In this document: one piece after another, positions 61,679 to 64,000 of the stretch
Layout of the letters: each line of letters begins with the position of its first letter
Numbering within the stretch: the first letter of the stretch is position 1
Assembly: GCA_003116975.1 (NCBI GenBank)
Contig: BGKB01000215.1
Span: 1-64,000, forward strand
Source: Aurantiochytrium sp. KH105
Lineage: Eukaryota; Sar; Bigyra; Thraustochytrida; Thraustochytriidae
Direction of reading: 5' to 3'
Length of the DNA stretch: 64,000 nt
Notes under the pieces: generated by a model
Database searches by the model: none
What the model saw: the letters and a program-made list of their open reading frames with translations, nothing else
Told to the model about the DNA's origin: nothing
Made by a program: the position numbers and the translations under genes

Positions 61679-61865
61679 GGCGCCGCGCCTGCCTCCGCGA
61701 CACACCGCGGCGCTCGAGGCGCCTCGAATCCAAATCTGAATCCAGGTCCGCTGCAAATCCAAATCTGCCTCGCCCGCGCGCGCCTCTGGGCCCGAGCTCG
61801 ACCACCGCGAGCCCGAGCTCGACGCCGCGGCGAGACGGGGCGAGACGGGACGGGGCGGAGGAGGG
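61679..61865. promoter_or_regulatory. Bidirectional promoter region of Tubby gene and DAD1
   Basis: Only 187 bases separate the start codons of the minus-strand Tubby gene and plus-strand DAD1. They include an AATCCAAATCTGAATCC-type AT patch near 61728-61765 and GCCCGAGCTCGAC words repeated in both directions. No TATA box is visible. Confidence 0.5.
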
Positions 61866-62410
61866 ATGGACGCCGACAAGCGCGCGGACGCGGACGCCTT
61901 CCGGACGGAGCGCGACCATCTGCTCGGAGAGATCGTCCAGGTGCGTGAGGAGAGACGAGGCCAGCAAGGGCGCAACCGTCGGGGCGGAGACGGAGACGGA
62001 GACGGAGACGGCGCGCGAGGGCGGCTTGCCCCTGGGGTCGCTGGGGGGGAGGGGGAGGGGAGCCACCGCGGCGCGGAGAAAGCGCGCGCGGGCGGATGTG
62101 GAAAAGACGGTGCAGCTGGATTTTGGGCGCAAGAGGAAATTGGCTGAGCTGGAGGCGATGCGGCAGACGCTCGGGCGAGACTGTGAGCGACGGGTGAGGG
62201 CTTGGCGCAGAAGGAATGTACTGACATGATTTGCAAACGCGTACACCTTGCTTCGTGTGATACAATGATGATGATCTCCAACAGGGATTGCGCGACGCAA
62301 CGTCCGAGATGCGCAAGCTGAACCGTAACATGGAGCATGTTGTTGAGATCGGCAAGGGTTTCGAGCGTTCTGCCGTGCTCTGGGAGGCTTTCTGCAAGGA
62401 TCTCAAATGA
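61866..62410 (+). CDS. DAD1: DASH/Dam1 complex subunit DAD1, two exons
   Basis: Exon 1 61866-61940 (MDADKRADADAFRTERDHLL, ending GEIVQ) and exon 2 62285-62410 (GLRDATSEMRKLNRNMEHVV, ending AFCKDLK), joined by a 344-nt intron (donor GTGCGT, acceptor CAACAG, phase 0), give 66 residues. The spliced product aligns without a gap over about 50 residues with yeast Dad1, as I remember that sequence: R-x3-L-x-E-I before the junction, then L-N-x3-E-x2-I-x-V/I-G-x-x-F-x-S-x2-L-W. DAD1 is a small helical subunit of the ring complex that couples kinetochores to microtubule ends. It is shorter than the yeast protein because the C-terminal tail is missing. It shares a promoter with the Tubby gene. Confidence 0.85.
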
Positions 62411-63079
62411 TCTATACTCTTCTTTTTCTCAAGGCTAGAAAACCCGAAACTGTATAAATGCTCCGAGAAGGTGTAGACTTCGCATCATCCTTACAGTCAA
62501 GTCGTGTCCTCTCACTACGATGGAGGTCACCGTTCTAACTATCAAACGTTCCTCCCCGGCCCGCATGTCGCGAGCTTGCTTGTTTGCTTGCTTGCTTGTT
62601 TGCTTGCTAGCTTGTCTGCTTGCTAGCTTGCTTGTTCATGTGTTCCTCCTTGGCACGGCTCGCGCTGCAACTGTTGCCGCTTGCTATGCTTTCGTTGGTC
62701 GCAACACGGTAAGATTCCTTCTCTCCTCCCACTATAGTATACCTAGTGAGTAGGCCTACTACTAGTATAACTCAACCACCACTTGAACGCAATCCAATCC
62801 AGTTCAACAATCCAGAGCAGGCAAGGCAAACGACCGGTACTGCAGCAGCAACCGCCGCCGCTCGCGGGCCCGCACGTGCGCGCGAGGACAGCGGGGAGAA
62901 GCGCGAGCCGCGGGAGGGCGAGCAGAAGCCCCGCGCAGCGCCTGAGCGAGTCGCGCGCCGCCCAACTTCGAGAGGGCGGAGCGTGCAGCGAGCAAGCCGG
63001 CGAGCTCGTTGGCAAAGCACGTCGCGTGTCCGTGGCGTAGCGTAGCGTGGCGTAGCGTGCCGTATCTTGACCGGAGAGG
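62411..63079. other. Spacer with (GCTT)n array upstream of RCC2
   Basis: Contains TATAAATG near 62453, a GCTTGCTTGTTT/GCTAGCTT array (about 62573-62640) that creates a spurious Cys/Leu-rich 77-residue frame, an ACTATAGTA at 62731-62739, the TAGGCCTA palindrome at 62751-62758, and a GCGTAGCGTGGCGTAG run at 63035-63062. Confidence 0.5.
62751..62758. promoter_or_regulatory. TAGGCCTA palindrome, site 4
   Basis: Exact copy in the word GAGTAGGCCTACTAC, twelve bases after ACTATAGTA (62731-62739) and about 330 bases upstream of the RCC2 ATG. It could be a core-promoter or initiator element. Confidence 0.35.
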
Positions 63080-64000
63080 ATGTCGGGCGCAGCGTCGGGC
63101 GAGGATGAAAAGAAGGGCGGCGAGGTCGTCTTTGCCGGCCACGCAAGCTGGAGCATGCTAGGCAAGAACTCCAAGACGAGCAATTTTGACGGCGTGGAAA
63201 ACCAGCTTTTGTGGGGCTTCCAACGTCTCAAGCCGCTCGTAGGTATCAAGGTGACCAAGGTCATCTCTGGACCTAACTCCGGAACATGCATCGCACTGAG
63301 CGCCACCGGCCAGGCGTACACGTGGGGCCGAAATATGCATGGCCAGCTCGGACATGGCCACCAGACAAATCTCTACAACCCCACCCCCGTTGAGGTGCCC
63401 AACTCGGAGTCCATCATCGGCGGCGGTGCCGGCCCGAACCATACGCTTCTCTATAGTGCGCGTGGGTCCCTCTTTGCGGCTGGTCTCGGCAAGTCGGGAC
63501 AGCTCGGTATTGGGCGCAAGGTCGACATGGTGAAAAAGTTCGTTACCGTCGACATTGCAAGCGTCATCACCGCGGCTGCCTGTGGCCGTGACTTTTCCAT
63601 CATCGTCGGCAGCCACGGTGTCATTTACTCTTTTCGGTCATCCAGAAAAGGGCGTTCTCGGCAACGGAACCGAGGGAAAGACCCTCGAGCGCTCCAACAA
63701 GTACACCTTTGAGTGCACCACGCGCCCCGAGCCCATCGTCGCCCTGCAACGTGCCTACGGCGACGTGACCATCACCGATGTGGCCTGTGGCGCCCAGCAC
63801 ACGTGTGCCATGGACACCCAAGGGCGCATCTACACCTGGGGCTTTGGCGGCTTTGGTCGTCTTGGCCACGGCGACAACAAGGACCACTTTGAGCCCACGG
63901 CTGTCGAACTCTTCTCCATGGAGCCCCCACCCCTGGACCCGAACATTCCCAAGTTTATGCAGAACCAGCAACCCAAGATCCGTGGAACGCAAATCACTTG
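63080..64000 (+). CDS. RCC2: RCC2/TD-60-like RCC1-repeat protein, 5' part, with an apparent frameshift
   Basis: Starts MSGAASGEDEKKGGEV. RCC1-type blades follow in the order seen in RCC2: VVFAGHASWSMLGKN, TWGRNMHGQLGHGHQT, GPNHTLLYSARGSLFAAGLG, SGQLGIGRK, ACGRDFSIIVGSHGVIYSF. There the frame changes at a T-run (63631-63634): one base too many turns the expected GHPEKGVLGN into unrelated sequence and a stop soon after. The next blades (DVACGAQHTCAMDTQGRIY; TWGFGGFGRLGHGDNKDHF) are intact in the neighbouring frame and reach the window end. The conserved continuation suggests an assembly or sequencing error rather than a dead gene. RCC2 acts at centromeres and on small GTPases (Rac1/Arf6, RalA) in animals. 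Confidence 0.88.

Noticed and set aside
61941-62284. Possible additional coding exon inside the DAD1 intron
   Set aside because: A gapless match to Dad1 is obtained by joining exon 1 directly to 62285; inserting this sequence would break it.
62520-62753. 77-residue Cys/Leu-rich frame resembling a signal peptide
   Set aside because: The hydrophobic run is produced by the GCTT tetranucleotide array in the RCC2 upstream region.

Overview
The window is nuclear DNA of a GC-rich, fairly intron-poor protist. The gene set suggests a flagellate stramenopile, and a thraustochytrid/labyrinthulomycete is my best guess (inference). The evidence is a p28 axonemal dynein light chain, a Dpy-30-motif protein, an EF-hand phosphatase of the PPEF type, a DASH-complex subunit (DAD1), a Tubby protein, a VAC14 scaffold, a squalene synthase, SR proteins, GT-AG introns with CTGAC/CTAAC-like branch sites, and copia-type gag relics. 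No bacterial or organellar features are seen.

Layout. 0-4.7 kb: the 5' part of an acidic coiled-coil gene running off the left edge, decayed coding-like sequence, and a broken gag fossil. 4.7-12.4 kb: a RING-UBA-Cys-rich protein, a CID/SR-rich RNA-processing protein (convergent with it), a Dpy-30-motif protein with a visible TATA/initiator, and an N-acylated acidic protein. 12.4-14.9 kb: simple-repeat-rich spacer. 14.9-22 kb: a CAP-Gly/IQ/phosphatase/six-EF-hand protein, DNALI1 (two exons) and, head-to-head with it, an uncharacterised protein with RPQSA motifs. 22-30.7 kb: a voltage-gated K+ channel with a degenerate cyclic-nucleotide-binding-like domain, VAC14, and a reticulon-like protein. 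32.3-36.1 kb: two TMEM53/DUF829 paralogues flanking a HAD-like protein and a two-exon histidine phosphatase. 36.7-38.7 kb: an intact gag-like ORF and a HIT hydrolase. 38.7-44.7 kb: about 6 kb without a recognisable gene, full of tetra- and pentanucleotide arrays. 44.7-52.4 kb: a poly-Q/poly-H protein, a decayed stretch, and a ten-exon leucine-rich-repeat (LRR) gene. 55.5-64 kb: squalene synthase, an AGC kinase, a zinc-ribbon/PDZ/Tubby protein containing an assembly gap, a split DAD1 gene sharing its promoter, and the 5' part of RCC2.

The most interesting object is the LRR gene at 48766-52424. Each of its eight repeats is one exon, about 84 nt long, bounded by introns of the same phase. Three neighbouring exon-intron units are recent tandem copies whose introns are more alike than their exons, which suggests an LRR array that grows by module duplication and then diversifies. 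Other strong points are the CAP-Gly-PPEF fusion with a triplicated EF-hand module, the PDZ-Tubby architecture, the squalene synthase with its membrane anchor at the N-terminus, and the two-exon DAD1.

Several genes point to microtubule or flagellar work (DNALI1, Dpy-30-motif protein, CAP-Gly phosphatase, DAD1, RCC2). Others point to membrane lipid and organelle shaping (squalene synthase, VAC14, reticulon-like, Tubby, TMEM53-like). No operon-like logic is expected. The informative context is head-to-head pairs: SR protein/Dpy-30 protein, DNALI1/RPQSA protein, K+ channel/VAC14, histidine phosphatase/TMEM53-like copy 2, and Tubby/DAD1.
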